A stretch of 26,963 nucleotides of DNA from Euprymna scolopes. Taxonomy: Eukaryota; Mollusca; Cephalopoda; Sepiida; Sepiolidae. A program made the translations under genes and the position numbers. The stretch is from positions 128,854,022 to 128,880,984 of the forward strand of contig CM044496.1 of assembly GCA_024364805.1 (NCBI GenBank). The letters are read 5' to 3'. This document shows positions 1 to 8,609 of this stretch, in pieces. Numbering within the stretch: the first letter of the stretch is position 1; every line of letters starts with the position of its first letter. The notes beneath the pieces are model-generated. The model had not been told where the DNA came from and did no database searches. It was given only the letters and a program-made list of their open reading frames with translations.

Positions 1-24
1 AATTTACTAAAAACTAGCAATGCC

Positions 25-309
25 GTGTATGTTTTTAAATATCCTATAGGGGAAAGTGTCTTAAAAAACAACTCGTGCACTGGCATGAGTAGAACCAGTA
101 TATCTTGCCAGCTAACATGTCATCTGTCATCCCCTAACAGCTCCATCTACAAACACCTTGTAGCACATGACACTCCCAAAAACGAATTTAGAAACATATC
201 AATAAAAAAAAACACCGTCATTTTAGCCGTCTCACATTGTAACAGGCGCCTCTCAATAATGGAAGCCCTACTCATTCCCATAAAGAAACCGATCATCAAT
301 CAGACTCAA
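25..309 (+). mobile_element. Penelope-like retroelement remnant, GIY-YIG endonuclease end
   Basis: The open frame ends in a stretch resembling the C-terminal GIY-YIG endonuclease region of Penelope-like elements. A motif reading SCTGMSRTSISCQLTCHL corresponds to the usual YIGxTxxxLxxRLxxH core, followed by SIYKHLVAHD and then an RRLSIMEALLIPIKKPIINQ block, the typical 'ER.xxEALxIxxxKPxlN' ending. The tyrosine of the YIG core is cysteine here, so it is unlikely to be active. The following about 170 bases hold a motif (CTGAAGACGG then CGAAAACGTTCG near 413-445) of the kind seen at Penelope-like element ends. The reverse transcriptase part would lie left of the window. Family assignment is from motif memory only. 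Confidence 0.55.
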
Positions 310-480
310 TAGAAGGGGAAGGGCATGCTGATGTGCTTTTAACGATTTTAAACGATTTTAATCAACTTTTTCAATAAATTTACTAAACGCGATTTTTTAA
401 TTCATCACTTGTCTGAAGACGGCTCATGGAAGTCGAAAACGTTCGCGACTATTGCAAATTTCTTACTACACTTGAACAAA

Positions 481-1106
481 ACGTCCGGCTTGCCAAATGG
501 AAAAAAAAAAATGGATTGCAAGAGAAACAAGCAGGAATCATCCCTGCTGTTCAATGAAATATGAATAATATGGTTATATTTTTTATTATATCACCTTGGT
601 AAATATTTTTCCTTTTTTTCTCTGCATAGTAGATATCAAATGCTACCAGATAAACATCATATAAATGGTCATCCTTTTGACACTATTATTAAACTTTTGA
701 AACACTTGTAAGTGTTTTTGTAAGGCTTTCAAGTTGACGCCACAAAAATGTATTCTGCATATATTACACAAGTATTATGGAAACAATTAATGCTATGTTA
801 AATATAATTTCTTCAAAATCATTACACATGTACAACGTTTTTAAAAATTCTTTAAACTTATGTGAGATTCGAACTTGGGTATTGATATCGTGAAAACTAC
901 AGCCTTAGTAAAGTGTACTCTTACTATTTCCTTCTTTTTTTTTGTCAACAATCTGTGCTGTCTACCAAGTTGTGTGAGATTTTGTGGAAAAATACGTCAC
1001 TTAGTATTTGCATAAAAAGAGTGAGTAACTACGATGAATGTATTTACGCATTTGTTATTGAAAAAAAAAACATTAGAAATTATGTGTTAAAATAAAAAAA
1101 ATAATT
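481..1106. other. No recognisable gene
   Basis: AT-rich intergenic or intronic sequence. The short open frame at 913-1095 has low-complexity content and no family resemblance. I see nothing supportable here. Confidence 0.6.
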
Positions 1107-1579
1107 GGTACTTGTACAGTTTAATCAAGACATTAAAAAATGAAAACATCGAAAAAAATTTTAAATTGTACGTATCTGTTATGGAATGAAGTTCTCCGAA
1201 AAAAAAAACTTCACGTAATTTCATCGATTAGTTTTTATTTTACAGCAAAAACAACAATTTGTTATGATACCGAGCAAAAGGTTCGATTTTTAGGGAGAAA
1301 AGCTAGAATTAAAGATGGGGAGGGAGTGTCGGCACTTTACATGGAGTTATCTCCCCGTGGCGTTTATAAGCTCCAAACAAAAATTAAAAAAAAAAAACAT
1401 GATGTCTGTCTTCAACGCGCTCTCATAAGAACGTGTTTTTCCGCTGTAAAAAAGAAACTACTCGATCAAATTAAGTGAATTTTTTTTTTGAGACCTGCAT
1501 GTCAAAACGGATACGTACAATATAACCTTTTTTTCGACATTTTAATTTTTGAATCTCTTGACTAAACTGTACAAGTACC
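1107..1579 (+). mobile_element. DNA transposon with long terminal inverted repeats
   Basis: The element starts GGTACTTGTACAGTTTA and ends with the reverse complement, ACTGTACAAGTACC. The inverted arms run about 145 bp each (about 1107-1250 and 1433-1579), and both end internally at a pyrimidine-rich TTTTTACAGC. Between them is a block (about 1255-1372) that is open in the plus frame and contains CYDTEQKVRFLGRK and LYMELSPRG. No transposase family is recognised and no clear target duplication was seen. It is probably a non-autonomous element. Confidence 0.6.
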
Positions 1580-1844
1580 AGCCATTATGAAATTTGCTGA
1601 ACACGCCACGGGGAGATAACTCCATGTAAAGCGTCGATACTCCCTCCCCATCTTTAATTCTAGCTTTTCTTCCTAAAAATCGAACCTTTTGCTCGGTATC
1701 ATAACAAATTGTTTTTTCGCTGTAAAAAAAACAAAACAAAAAAAACTACCTGATGAAATTTTTTTTCAGAGAACAGATACGTACAATATAACCTTTTTTC
1801 GATATTTTCATTTTTTAATGTCTTGACTAAACTGTACAAGTACC
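1580..1844 (-). mobile_element. Second, partial inverted copy of the 1107-1579 transposon
   Basis: Read on the minus strand from 1844, this repeats the same terminus, the same TTTTACAG boundary and then a nearly identical CYDTEQKVRFLGRK...LYMELSPRG block (1600-1720). It abuts the right end of the first copy without a second terminus of its own. Together the two form a large fold-back structure. The shared block stays open in the same frame in both copies, although only two copies are available to judge. Confidence 0.6.
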
Positions 1845-2162
1845 CTAAAAAGTATTTAGCAACTACACACATTTGTTACATACATTTTTTTTTCCGTGTG
1901 ATTTGCATTTTTTAACACAAATTTTACATTATTTTGCTTATTTCAATACAGAAATACAGAAAGCAGAACTATTTGAATTATATATAAAAAAATCACCTTT
2001 TACACAATGAATAAAATGCTTTTTTTACTAATCATAATACAGCATTCTGTCTATGCAAAACACCCTTCTTAGAACTGCTTGACTTTAGAAGAATTAAAAC
2101 TATTTATTATCCCATGATCAAGGTCAAAGATACACCGTCATTATATCCTTATGTGAACTACA
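1845..2162. other. No recognisable gene
   Basis: AT-rich filler between the fold-back transposon and the small palindrome. No coding or RNA feature seen. Confidence 0.6.
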
Positions 2163-2257
2163 GGGTAACTTTTTCTAGCACATATAAGACAACTTTGAAG
2201 GGATCGTTTTAAGACCAAAATAATTATTGTTTGAAATATGCTAGAAAAAGTTATCCC
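2163..2257. repeat. Short palindromic MITE-like element
   Basis: The left arm GGGTAACTTTTTCTAGCACA and the right arm ATGCTAGAAAAAGTTATCCC are inverted repeats of about 20 bp with one single-base indel, separated by about 55 bp. This suits a miniature inverted-repeat element or a stable hairpin. No convincing target duplication was found, so the superfamily is unknown. Confidence 0.55.
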
Positions 2258-2354
2258 ATAATTCTAAATATTTGCTTTGTATACTAAATAAACTGAGCTC
2301 TCTAGTTAAAGCAATGACGTACAGCTAGTTGCATTTAATTAAGACAATACTACA

Positions 2355-2953
2355 TCTATATAGATAAAATAGTAAGTGCATGTGTGTGTATGTGTGTATG
2401 TGTGTGTGTGTGTGTTCGTTTGTATGTGTGTGCGTATGTGTGTGCGTGTGTGTGTGTGTGTGTGTGTGCGTCTATAAATATTTAACCGATAAACTTTTAA
2501 ACTACTGGTCACATAACACTGAAAGTAACAAGGAATAGTAATCATACACTAAGGAAGAGTTATAACGAGTACAATCTTTGTTTGGATGAATAACACGTAC
2601 CGACATATATTGACACGTTGAAATACGAACTGTTTATTTCAACTTGCCGACATATTTGTACTTCTTTCTTCCCAAATTCAATTCATTTCTTTGAGTCGTT
2701 TAATATCAAACATTTCTTACATATCTCTCGATAGCTACATCGGTGGAATGCTAAATGTTTTGGTTTCGATTTTAGCTTATGACACTCAAGTCATATTTTT
2801 TTTTAAAAACTTTTGAAATCAGTACTATATATTAGGTACAATATAATATTCAATAGAGAATTGGCTCTGTAATAATAAATACGAAATCTGCATGAATTAA
2901 AATATATTTAAGCGTATTTTATGATCCGACAAGGCCGCCCCCCCCCCCACTAG
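2355..2953 (+). mobile_element. Helitron-like element, decayed
   Basis: It begins TCTATATAGATAAAATAG followed by a (TG)n tract (about 2381-2468) and ends CTAG directly before T, with A before the first T. That is the A^T insertion and TC...CTRR pattern of Helitrons. The last 110 bp (AAATACGAAATCTGCAT...ATGATCCGAC) match the 3' ends of the elements at 7358-7885 and 20156-20805 (minus). The terminal hairpin region has been overrun by a C-tract. No Rep/helicase coding capacity, so non-autonomous. The 5' boundary is less certain than the 3' one. Confidence 0.6.
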
Positions 2954-2984
2954 TGTAAAATAATAACAATCACTTTCAACTTAC

Positions 2985-3173
2985 GTAACCTTGCTTAACA
3001 AATTCCTTAAATTTCTGGAGATTAACAGCAGCATCTTTCCGTTCCGCACCAATGGCCTCTAATATAAGTTTCCACTGAGTGTCAGTCAATGTTAAGCCGT
3101 ATCCAATGAGTACTCGTTGAATATCTGATATCAAAATATCTCCAGTTTTGCTTATATTCAAATTTGAAATTGT
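2985..3173 (-). CDS. Exon 6 (of those seen) of EF-hand repeat protein
   Basis: 189 bp, 63 codons, residues 218-280 of the joined product. The acceptor is TTTTTTCAG|ACA with a (TTTA)n-rich tract. The preferred donor is TAC|GTAAGT; an alternative G|GTTACG five bases upstream is weaker. It carries an EF-hand pair. The first loop, NISKTGDILISD, has N1, S3, T5, G6, I8 and D12 and is the most calcium-competent loop in the product. It is followed by IQRVLIGYGLTLTDTQWKLI, a typical exiting helix, linker and entering helix of the EFCAB6 style. The second loop, around AERKDAAVNLQK, has lost the ligands. The next 3' exon is not in the window, because no stop is reached. Confidence 0.85.
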
Positions 3174-3347
3174 CTGAAAAAAATAAATAAATAAAAAAAA
3201 ATAAATAAATAAATAAAAAATCAAAGAAAAAACAATTTAAGAGAAAATGACTCTAATTGTAATTCAATGTTTTATAATAATCGACTAAAAGTGTGAATAA
3301 TAGAAGTTGATACACTTTTATTGGAATTATTTCAGAAATTAATAACT

Positions 3348-3524
3348 AGGGCTATGACAACAGCATATTCTTTTCCTTGTTTTGATTCTCAGGTATATAT
3401 CCATTGATACCTTATATGTTTTTTTATGTAGAGTAATGTGATCCTCGGTTAATTAATTGTATCTGTGTTAGGTATATACTCGAGAGTAAAAACAATGAAA
3501 AGAATATGCTGTTGTCATAGACCT
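3348..3524. mobile_element. Mutator-like MITE with 9-bp target duplication
   Basis: Terminal inverted repeats of about 50 bp (AGGGCTATGACAACAGCATA at the left; AGGTCTATGACAACAGCATA reading in from the right) enclose about 75 bp. The element is flanked by the perfect 9-bp direct repeat ATTAATAAC (3338-3346 and 3525-3533). A 9-bp duplication with long inverted repeats is characteristic of Mutator/MULE elements. It has no coding capacity and lies in the host intron between exons 5 and 6. Confidence 0.8.
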
Positions 3525-3671
3525 ATTAATAACACAAATAAAAAAAATTGAATTCAATTCCATGTATTCAGCAGAGGTTAAAACATTACATGCTTTGTCA
3601 CCGTTAAGAAGGGTGCAGGAAGAGAGAGAAAAGAAGGAAAGCGAACAAAGAGGGAGGGAGGGGCGCTGTGA

Positions 3672-4387
3672 ATTTAGACGGTCATAAATACGGCTGACCA
3701 GCACCTGTCCAACTTTGTTTTGAACTGATCCGTTGTTGGTGCAGTGACATCCTTAAGTGACAGTCTATTCCAGGGAGCCAATATGCGGATAGAAAATGCA
3801 GCTTTGCGTTGGTTTAGCCAAAATCTCCGATGAAACAGCTTCAGGTTGTATCCTCTCAGTTCACATTGAAGAGAAGATCCCAAGGGAAGTCGTGATGGCT
3901 ATGAAGGAGCTTATAGGCCAAAATTAGGTCGCCCCTCGGTCTTCAGCACTCCAGCAAGAAAAGGTTCAGCTGTCACAGACGGGTTTTGCAAAATAGGTCA
4001 CGAAAACCTCGCACCGACAGGGTTGTCAGCCTCTTCACTTACTTCGGACGTTGAATGTCACGAACTGGAGTTGTCGTCTGGAGGCTATACTTCAACACAG
4101 ATTGGATGAGCGATACGTACATAGGGAGAAAGATTTCCGGAGTGAAGTTGGTGTAGGAGCGCTTGATGAGAAAAAAGGTACTCCTTGCCTTGTTGGCAAC
4201 CTGAATGCAGTGATTCGAAAGCTTGAAGGTAAAATCAATCAGCACCCTGAAGTCTCTGGTCTCCTCAACATCTGCCAGAGAGTTTTCTGCAGCACCGAAA
4301 GTGGAGACTCCAATGGATTGCCAACTGGAATGTGGTAACATTTGAAATAATTTGTTGTTGACTGTGAGGATTTCACAGACGCTTTTT

Positions 4388-4388
<1 letters not shown>
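3672..4388 (-). mobile_element. CR1-like LINE, 3' part of reverse transcriptase ORF
   Basis: On the minus strand, 4341-4039 reads ...VEETRDFRVLIDFTFKLSN, ANKARSTFFLIKRSY and TPEIFLPMYVSLIQSVLKYS, the thumb region of CR1-type non-LTR reverse transcriptases (usual form RDLGVLxD, ANKARxxLFLxRR, LxYxxQ). After frameshifts between about 4040 and 3884 (LFCKTRL, QLNLFLLE, RGDLILAYKLL), the end 3883-3682 reads LRGYNLKLFHRRFWLNQRKA, FSIRILAPWNRLS and VTAPTTDQFKTKLDRCW, the canonical C-terminus. It is 5'-truncated at an (AT)n tract and disabled by frameshifts and stops. Confidence 0.8.

Positions 4389-4390
<2 letters not shown>

Positions 4391-4473
<83 letters not shown>
4391..4473. repeat. (AT)n microsatellite
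   Basis: An uninterrupted AT dinucleotide run lying exactly between the truncated 5' end of the CR1-like LINE and another LINE 3' fragment. Confidence 0.95.
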
Positions 4474-4474
<1 letters not shown>

Positions 4475-4483
4475 TAATAGTTC

Positions 4484-4535
4484 ATCACTTATCAAGCTCA
4501 AAAGCCACTTAAGGATAAGGGTTAATACGATTTTC
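4484..4535 (-). mobile_element. Jockey-like LINE 3' UTR fragment
   Basis: The stretch ACTTATCAAG...GCCACTTAAGGATAAGGGTT matches the 3' untranslated end shared by the LINE copies at 10905-11998, 18326-18715 and (opposite strand) 16618-17035. Only this end is confidently aligned. The following 200 bases may be the rest of a decayed copy. Confidence 0.5.
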
Positions 4536-4767
4536 AGTTAGATGATGGAACAGTACTGTGAAAGGATTGACAACTATGATTAATTGTTGTGGTGGTAGAG
4601 AGACGAGTTCTTGCTGAGACTGTTTTAGAGAGGGCAATCAGAGCTTGAAGCTCAATTGAGAAATGAAAATACTGATAGAGTAGAGAAAGATTAACAATGC
4701 TGAACTCCAAGTCAAAAAGAGCTCAACTTCAAAATAATGATAAAAAAATATGTTGCTTTTAAATAAA

Positions 4768-4802
4768 CTAGATCATCCATGGCCTGTCCGGACGGTATTT
4801 GT
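4768..4802 (-). mobile_element. Possible Helitron 3' terminus
   Basis: On the minus strand this reads CCGTCCGGACAGG, then a short spacer and GATCTAG|T, which resembles the hairpin-plus-CTAG Helitron end seen elsewhere in the window. No matching 5' end was found, so this is tentative. Confidence 0.3.
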
Positions 4803-4878
4803 TATATATATTATTAAATATATAATTTCTTAACTCTTATATTAGTTGATAAAGCAGAATAAGATAATAAGTAATTAC

Positions 4879-4932
4879 GGCTGCTGCTGTTGCTGCTGCT
4901 GCTGCTGCTAGCGTTGTTGTTATTGTTGTTGT
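4879..4932. repeat. (CTG/GTT)n trinucleotide repeat
   Basis: A run of CTG triplets decaying into GTT triplets. It is not inside any supported exon. Confidence 0.9.
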
Positions 4933-5261
4933 ACTCCAAGATTGTCTGGTCTGTATGAAGTTCTCCTCATTGGCTGTAGCTATTTGTAAGACCTACAGAG
5001 AGCAGCAACCTCCAGCAAGTCCAATCTTTTCTTACTGTTGTAGGGGCAGTGACAATGTGATAGTGTCAGAACTACGCCACTTGGAAATCCGATTCCTAGC
5101 AAGTTCATTGATGACAATCATATCGGACTTCAACTAATCAGAAAATGTTTACCATGGAAGCCGGGCACCTGTTAACGTTATCTATATAAGTGAAAGTGCA
5201 AGCACTTTCGCTAGTGAGAGCCTCAACTTGCCACAGGAACCTATGTCATTCACATCTTAAA

Positions 5262-5340
5262 TCTGAAATATTTGAATTTTCAAATTGCAAGTTACGCCCA
5301 TATTATGCCTCTTAAAATAATAGGATTTTTGGAGAATAAT
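5262..5340. repeat. Interspersed repeat, inverted partner at 18005-18062
   Basis: AAATCTGAAATATTTGAATT and CCCATATTATG recur as the reverse complement around 18005-18062. The two copies are about 13 kb apart in opposite orientation. The family is unknown. Confidence 0.5.
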
Positions 5341-5476
5341 TATTAATTGATGTCTAATATATATTGTATTTTTTTTGGAGGGTGGGGATCACTCAAAACA
5401 ATCATGAAGCCAATTGATATAAAAAAAACACTACTTCAAGGTGAAAAACTAATAATTAATAATTATAATCTATACA

Positions 5477-5733
5477 TCTATAAAAGTGAGTATTGTGTGT
5501 GAATATTTCTCAACCTATATACTCAACAAATTTTTTATCTACAGGCTTTATATAAGGTGTTTAGACACGTGGAAAACTTTTCAATCGGTTTTCATCCGGA
5601 AAAAAAGTGCTGCTAAGGGGTAAAAATCGAAAAATTGGTACATGGGAGTGGTCATCGGATTTTTATTTATTTGTCAACTGCTTCACAACTGAATGCGCGA
5701 ATTGCTCACTTGACAGCTTAATGTTTCTGAGAT
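5477..5733 (+). mobile_element. Helitron 5' part
   Basis: It starts TCTATAAAAGTGAG after an A, the shared 5' terminus of the Helitron family here. It then shows the family segment TTTAGACACGTGGAAAACTT and GGTAAAAATCGAAAAATTGG, also present at 7400-7490. No CTAG end was identified, so the copy is 3'-truncated or its end has decayed. Confidence 0.6.
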
Positions 5734-5845
5734 CATTAAAAGAAAGAGTGACCCCTATCAGCTAAAGTACATAGTGTGTTTATCATCATGAGTCGCATCT
5801 TCCGATTGGCGCAAATTGTAAACCCACGTGACTTATTTTTCACCA

Positions 5846-6049
5846 TTCCTTCTGATCCAAAGCAAGTTGGTTGATGGACGCCCAACTGTTGAGAAATGTC
5901 CAATCAAAAACATTGTCTCTCCATCTTCTCCTTAGCTTTCCTCTGCCTCTTTTGCCTTCTAACATACCCTCTAAGCATAACTTTGACAGCCAGTGAGTGA
6001 TCGCTTGCCATACCAAAAAGTTTAATGGTTTTATTTTTGATTTTATCAA
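5846..6049 (-). mobile_element. LINE C-terminal remnant
   Basis: The minus-strand frame reads LEGMLEGKRGRGKLRRRWRD, then NVFDWT and LALDQKEW. This matches the familiar tail of non-LTR reverse transcriptases, 'GKRxRGRPRxRWxDNIxxWTG...LAxDRxxW'. Only this last portion remains. The clade cannot be set from so little. It differs from the Jockey-like and CR1-like copies in the window, so a third LINE family is present. Confidence 0.6.
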
Positions 6050-6524
6050 AAAGAGGGAGTAAGGAATTAGTTTGACGGAGGGTGGATATTTTGTTTTTTT
6101 CCGATCAGGCGATATTCCATAATGAAATGCACTACGTGATGTGATTGGCTAGTTGTTTAGTCCATGTGATACAACCAAGGCCATATAAAACTATTTGGAG
6201 GACATAGATTAAATAAACCTTTATTTTAACAATTATCGGCACCCGTTTTAATTTTAGAATGATGCTGTGTTTTTGAAAAGCTACCCAATCCAGTCTGATT
6301 CTGTGTTTCAGTGAACACTGGAGAAAGTCAGTTTATGCCCTAAATAAATGAATTGGGTGACCTGTTTGATGGGTTTATGGGTGAATAGTCATGTTTAGGT
6401 TAAAATAGTGTGTTCATACATACCATAAACACATATGTAAATTAGAATGCAGACTAATAAGATTCATTACTTCTATATTATCCACTAACACCTAATATAA
6501 ACGTATGCTCCCACCTCAATTATT
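6050..6524. other. No recognisable gene
   Basis: AT-rich intron sequence. No repeat or coding feature recognised. Confidence 0.6.
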
Positions 6525-6592
6525 TACACAACGTCTCGTGTGCATGTAACCTTTGACCTTCTTCTTGTCAAACTCGGGAATCTTTCTGTTGA
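6525..6592 (-). mobile_element. tRNA-SINE tail fragment
   Basis: In reverse complement this carries the SINE tail motifs CCCGAGTTTGACAAGAAG, GGTCAAAGGTTACATG and CGTTGTG, as in the copies at 6607-6935 and 10121-10467. It lies just upstream of, and opposite to, the next SINE, so the two are arranged head to head. Confidence 0.6.
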
Positions 6593-6606
6593 TCCATGAT
6601 GTAACG

Positions 6607-6935
6607 AATAAAGCACTCAGCAAAATTCAGTCATAAGTGACACTCTTATGGAGGTTGAAGGTTCAATCCTCAGAGCAGGCGATATTAAGATTATAAGTGC
6701 GAGTTACTAAAGACTGACAAACAAGCATGCTATCCCTATGGATTAAATGAAGGGTTCCGTTTGAAATTCTGTGCAGATTCCCATGTTTGACAGAGAGATT
6801 TTTGAGTTCAATAAGATACACCTGAAGAAGTTGAGAGGTTACATCAGCTGAAACGTTGTGCAAATGACACTTGAGATAAGAACAGGAGTAGAGATAATCC
6901 AGATTAGTAAGATTAAATAATAAAAAAAAAAAACA
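6607..6935 (+). mobile_element. tRNA-derived SINE
   Basis: A B-box-like GGTTCAATCCT (near 6660) is followed by the family body: AAGGGTTCCGTTTGAAATTC, then ACCTGAAGAAGTTGAGAGGT, then CACTTGAGATAAGAACAGGA, and a poly(A) end at about 6916-6934. The A-box portion has decayed. The family resembles the tRNA-related SINEs described from octopus in general layout (tRNA head, unrelated body); that link is inference. It lies in the intron between host exons 5 and 6. Confidence 0.7.
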
Positions 6936-7056
6936 GCTCCTCATATGCATTTGTATTTGTGACTATGCCCCCCCCCACCTCCATACACACACTACTCGTA
7001 GTCTGCAGGTGTTCCTTATCGAGTTTCTGAAAGCCAGAAACTCTACTGTTCCTTAC

Positions 7057-7144
7057 CTTCCAAATATTATGCGGTGACTTTACAAAGAATTCTTTTAGAA
7101 TGAACCCGGGTGGAAGGTCATCGTAATCCATTTTATCTTTTATT
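7057..7144 (-). CDS. Exon 5 (of those seen) of EF-hand repeat protein
   Basis: 88 bp; one base completes the Ile codon AT|A, then 29 codons follow (residues 189-217). The acceptor is AATTCCAG|AATAAAAG and the donor AAG|GTAAGG. The peptide IKDKMDYDDLPPGFILKEFF then VKSPHNIWK links two EF-hand pairs; the IWK end runs straight into TISNLNISKTG of exon 6 to complete an entering helix. A methionine at codon 5 is internal, not a start, because the frame is open upstream and matches the preceding exon. Confidence 0.8.
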
Positions 7145-7357
7145 CTGGAATTATAAAAAGGAAGTTTAAACTAGAAACAGATATTTTGAAGATGTTTTCA
7201 TTCTAACTACACATTTAGTGAGGAAAATGCTACATTAAATAAAAAAAAAATTTTTTAATTTGATTTCTTGATTTCACAGGCAAATCAGAATCAAACATCG
7301 ATTAATACGTCGTTTAGGGTGTCAAATCGAAAATCTAATTTTTCTTTATCTTATATA

Positions 7358-7885
7358 TCTATAAAAGTGAGAATGTGCGTGTGAGGACACTTGAAATTTG
7401 GTACATGGAGTATTCAGACACGTGGAAAACTTTTTAATCAGTTTTAATCCAGAAAAAAGAGCGGCTAAGAGGTAAAAATTGAAAAATTAGAACTTGATGG
7501 CTCTCGAATTTGTCAACTGTTTCACAGCTGCACGGTCATGAAACATGACAGCTTCCTTATGTTAAGAATAAGTAGGTTTGAAAACACTTTTTAAAGATCG
7601 TGTCAAAATGGTCTAATGGTTATCATACTTGACTAACTAACTGGGTTCGATTTCATCTCTAGTAGTTTTGTACTAACAAGAAGTGCACGGTTTAGAAAAA
7701 AATATAATACTCGCATGCAAATGTCTTAGTTTCTTTCTGTTTTTTTACTTTGTTTGTTTTTACGGAGTTTACGTTACATTTAATACTTACGGTATTTCTG
7801 TTGATAATAAATAAGAAATATGCATTAACTAAAATATAATATTTATGCATATTTTACGACTGGGTTACGCTGAGCGGCCTGCTAT
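7358..7885 (+). mobile_element. Helitron, first unit of a head-to-tail pair
   Basis: The 5' end TCTATAAAAGTGAGAATG follows an A. The 3' region AAATATGCATTAACTAAAATA...TACGACTGGGTTACGC matches the family end and stops at CCTGCTAT, a decayed CTAG. It shares the ACACGTGGAAAACTT segment with 5477-5733. It has no Rep/helicase coding capacity. It carries an internal tRNA-like promoter (7609-7654). A four-base TATA separates it from the next Helitron. Confidence 0.65.
7609..7654 (+). promoter_or_regulatory. Pol III type-2 A and B boxes inside Helitron
   Basis: The A box TGGTCTAATGG (7609-7619) fits TRGYnnAnnnG, and the B box GGTTCGATTTC (7644-7654) fits GGTTCGAnnCC at 10 of 11 positions. The spacing is that of a tRNA gene. 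The flanks do not form a proper acceptor stem, so this is a tRNA-like relic or captured promoter, not a tRNA gene. Confidence 0.55.
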
Positions 7886-7889
7886 TATA

Positions 7890-7904
7890 TCTATAAAAGT
7901 GAGA

Positions 7905-7966
<62 letters not shown>

Positions 7967-8299
7967 ACACATCTAACCTGTATACTCAACAAATTTTAGA
8001 TCTACAGATGCATGACAGATTCCTTATGTTAAGAATAAGTAGGCTTGAAAAGACTTTTTTAAAGAATGTGTGAAGCTGGCCTGATGGTTATCGTACTTGA
8101 CTCACTGTCTTTAGATTTTGTTTTCGATTTCAGCTCGAGTATTTTTTTTTTACTTACAAGAAGTGAATTGTTTGGAAAAAAAACGTAATACACGCATGTC
8201 TGTTTCTTTCCGTTTTTGTTTTACTTTTTGTTTTACTTTATTTTTTAAACGAATTTAATGTTACATTCAATACCAGGTAACACCGGGTACATCCACTAG
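7890..8299 (+). mobile_element. Short complete Helitron, second unit of the pair
   Basis: It begins TCTATAAAAGTGAGAATATG after A (7889) and ends CTAG before T (8300). Just before the end is the hairpin TACCAGG-TAACA-CCGGGTA (7-bp stem with one mismatch, 5-nt loop), seven bases upstream of CTAG. Those are the textbook Helitron termini. A (GT)n tract occupies 7909-7963. It is non-autonomous, and its middle is homologous to the preceding unit. Confidence 0.75.
8077..8131 (+). promoter_or_regulatory. tRNA-like A/B boxes in second Helitron
   Basis: The A-box-like TGGCCTGATGG (8077-8087) and the decayed B box TTTTCGATTTC (8121-8131) are homologous to the boxes in the preceding Helitron. Confidence 0.45.
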
Positions 8300-8375
8300 T
8301 ATTAGATAGCATTATGTAAAAATGTAAAAGAGCTTGAATTGGTTATGAATTTTGAGATGCATAAATTATACTTAC

Positions 8376-8552
8376 ATTGTTTTTGTTACTTTTGTACTTG
8401 TCACAGAAGGTGGAACTTTTTCACCAGCTATTCTCCATTTCAGAATGTAACCCGTGCTATTGATTTCGTTGCTTCTTGAATATACCTCTTCAAGGCCGCA
8501 GCCGGCTAGAAAATTCTCATAAAAGGCATAACCCATTTCTTTGGGATCAATT
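8376..8552 (-). CDS. Exon 4 (of those seen) of EF-hand repeat protein
   Basis: 177 bp: one base finishing Arg (CG|A), 58 codons (residues 130-187) and two bases of the next codon (AT|). The acceptor is TATTCTTCAG|A and the donor CAAT|GTAAGT. The start, IDPKEMGYAFYENFLAGCGL, completes the EF-hand begun in exon 3, with loop D1 and G6 kept but position 12 an Asn. A second, ligand-poor EF-hand-like loop, SNEINSTGYILKW, follows. The rest (IAGEKVPPSVTSTKVTKT) is a low-complexity linker rich in Ser, Thr and Lys. There is no stop in the joined frame. Confidence 0.85.
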
Positions 8553-8609
8553 CTGAAGAATAAAATATTGGAAATTTGTCAATGTTAGCCGGGTTTTTAA
8601 TTATCGAGT

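Noticed and set aside
2985-2990. Alternative exon 6 donor (G|GTTACG) five bases upstream
   Set aside because: GTAAGT immediately after TAC is a far better donor match; the alternative would also leave a different phase, which cannot be tested without the next exon.
4879-4932. CTG repeat as a polyglutamine or polyleucine coding tract
   Set aside because: No exon borders or coding context on either strand.
7609-7654. Functional tRNA gene
   Set aside because: Boxes fit, but no acceptor or anticodon stem closes, and it lies in a repeated element.
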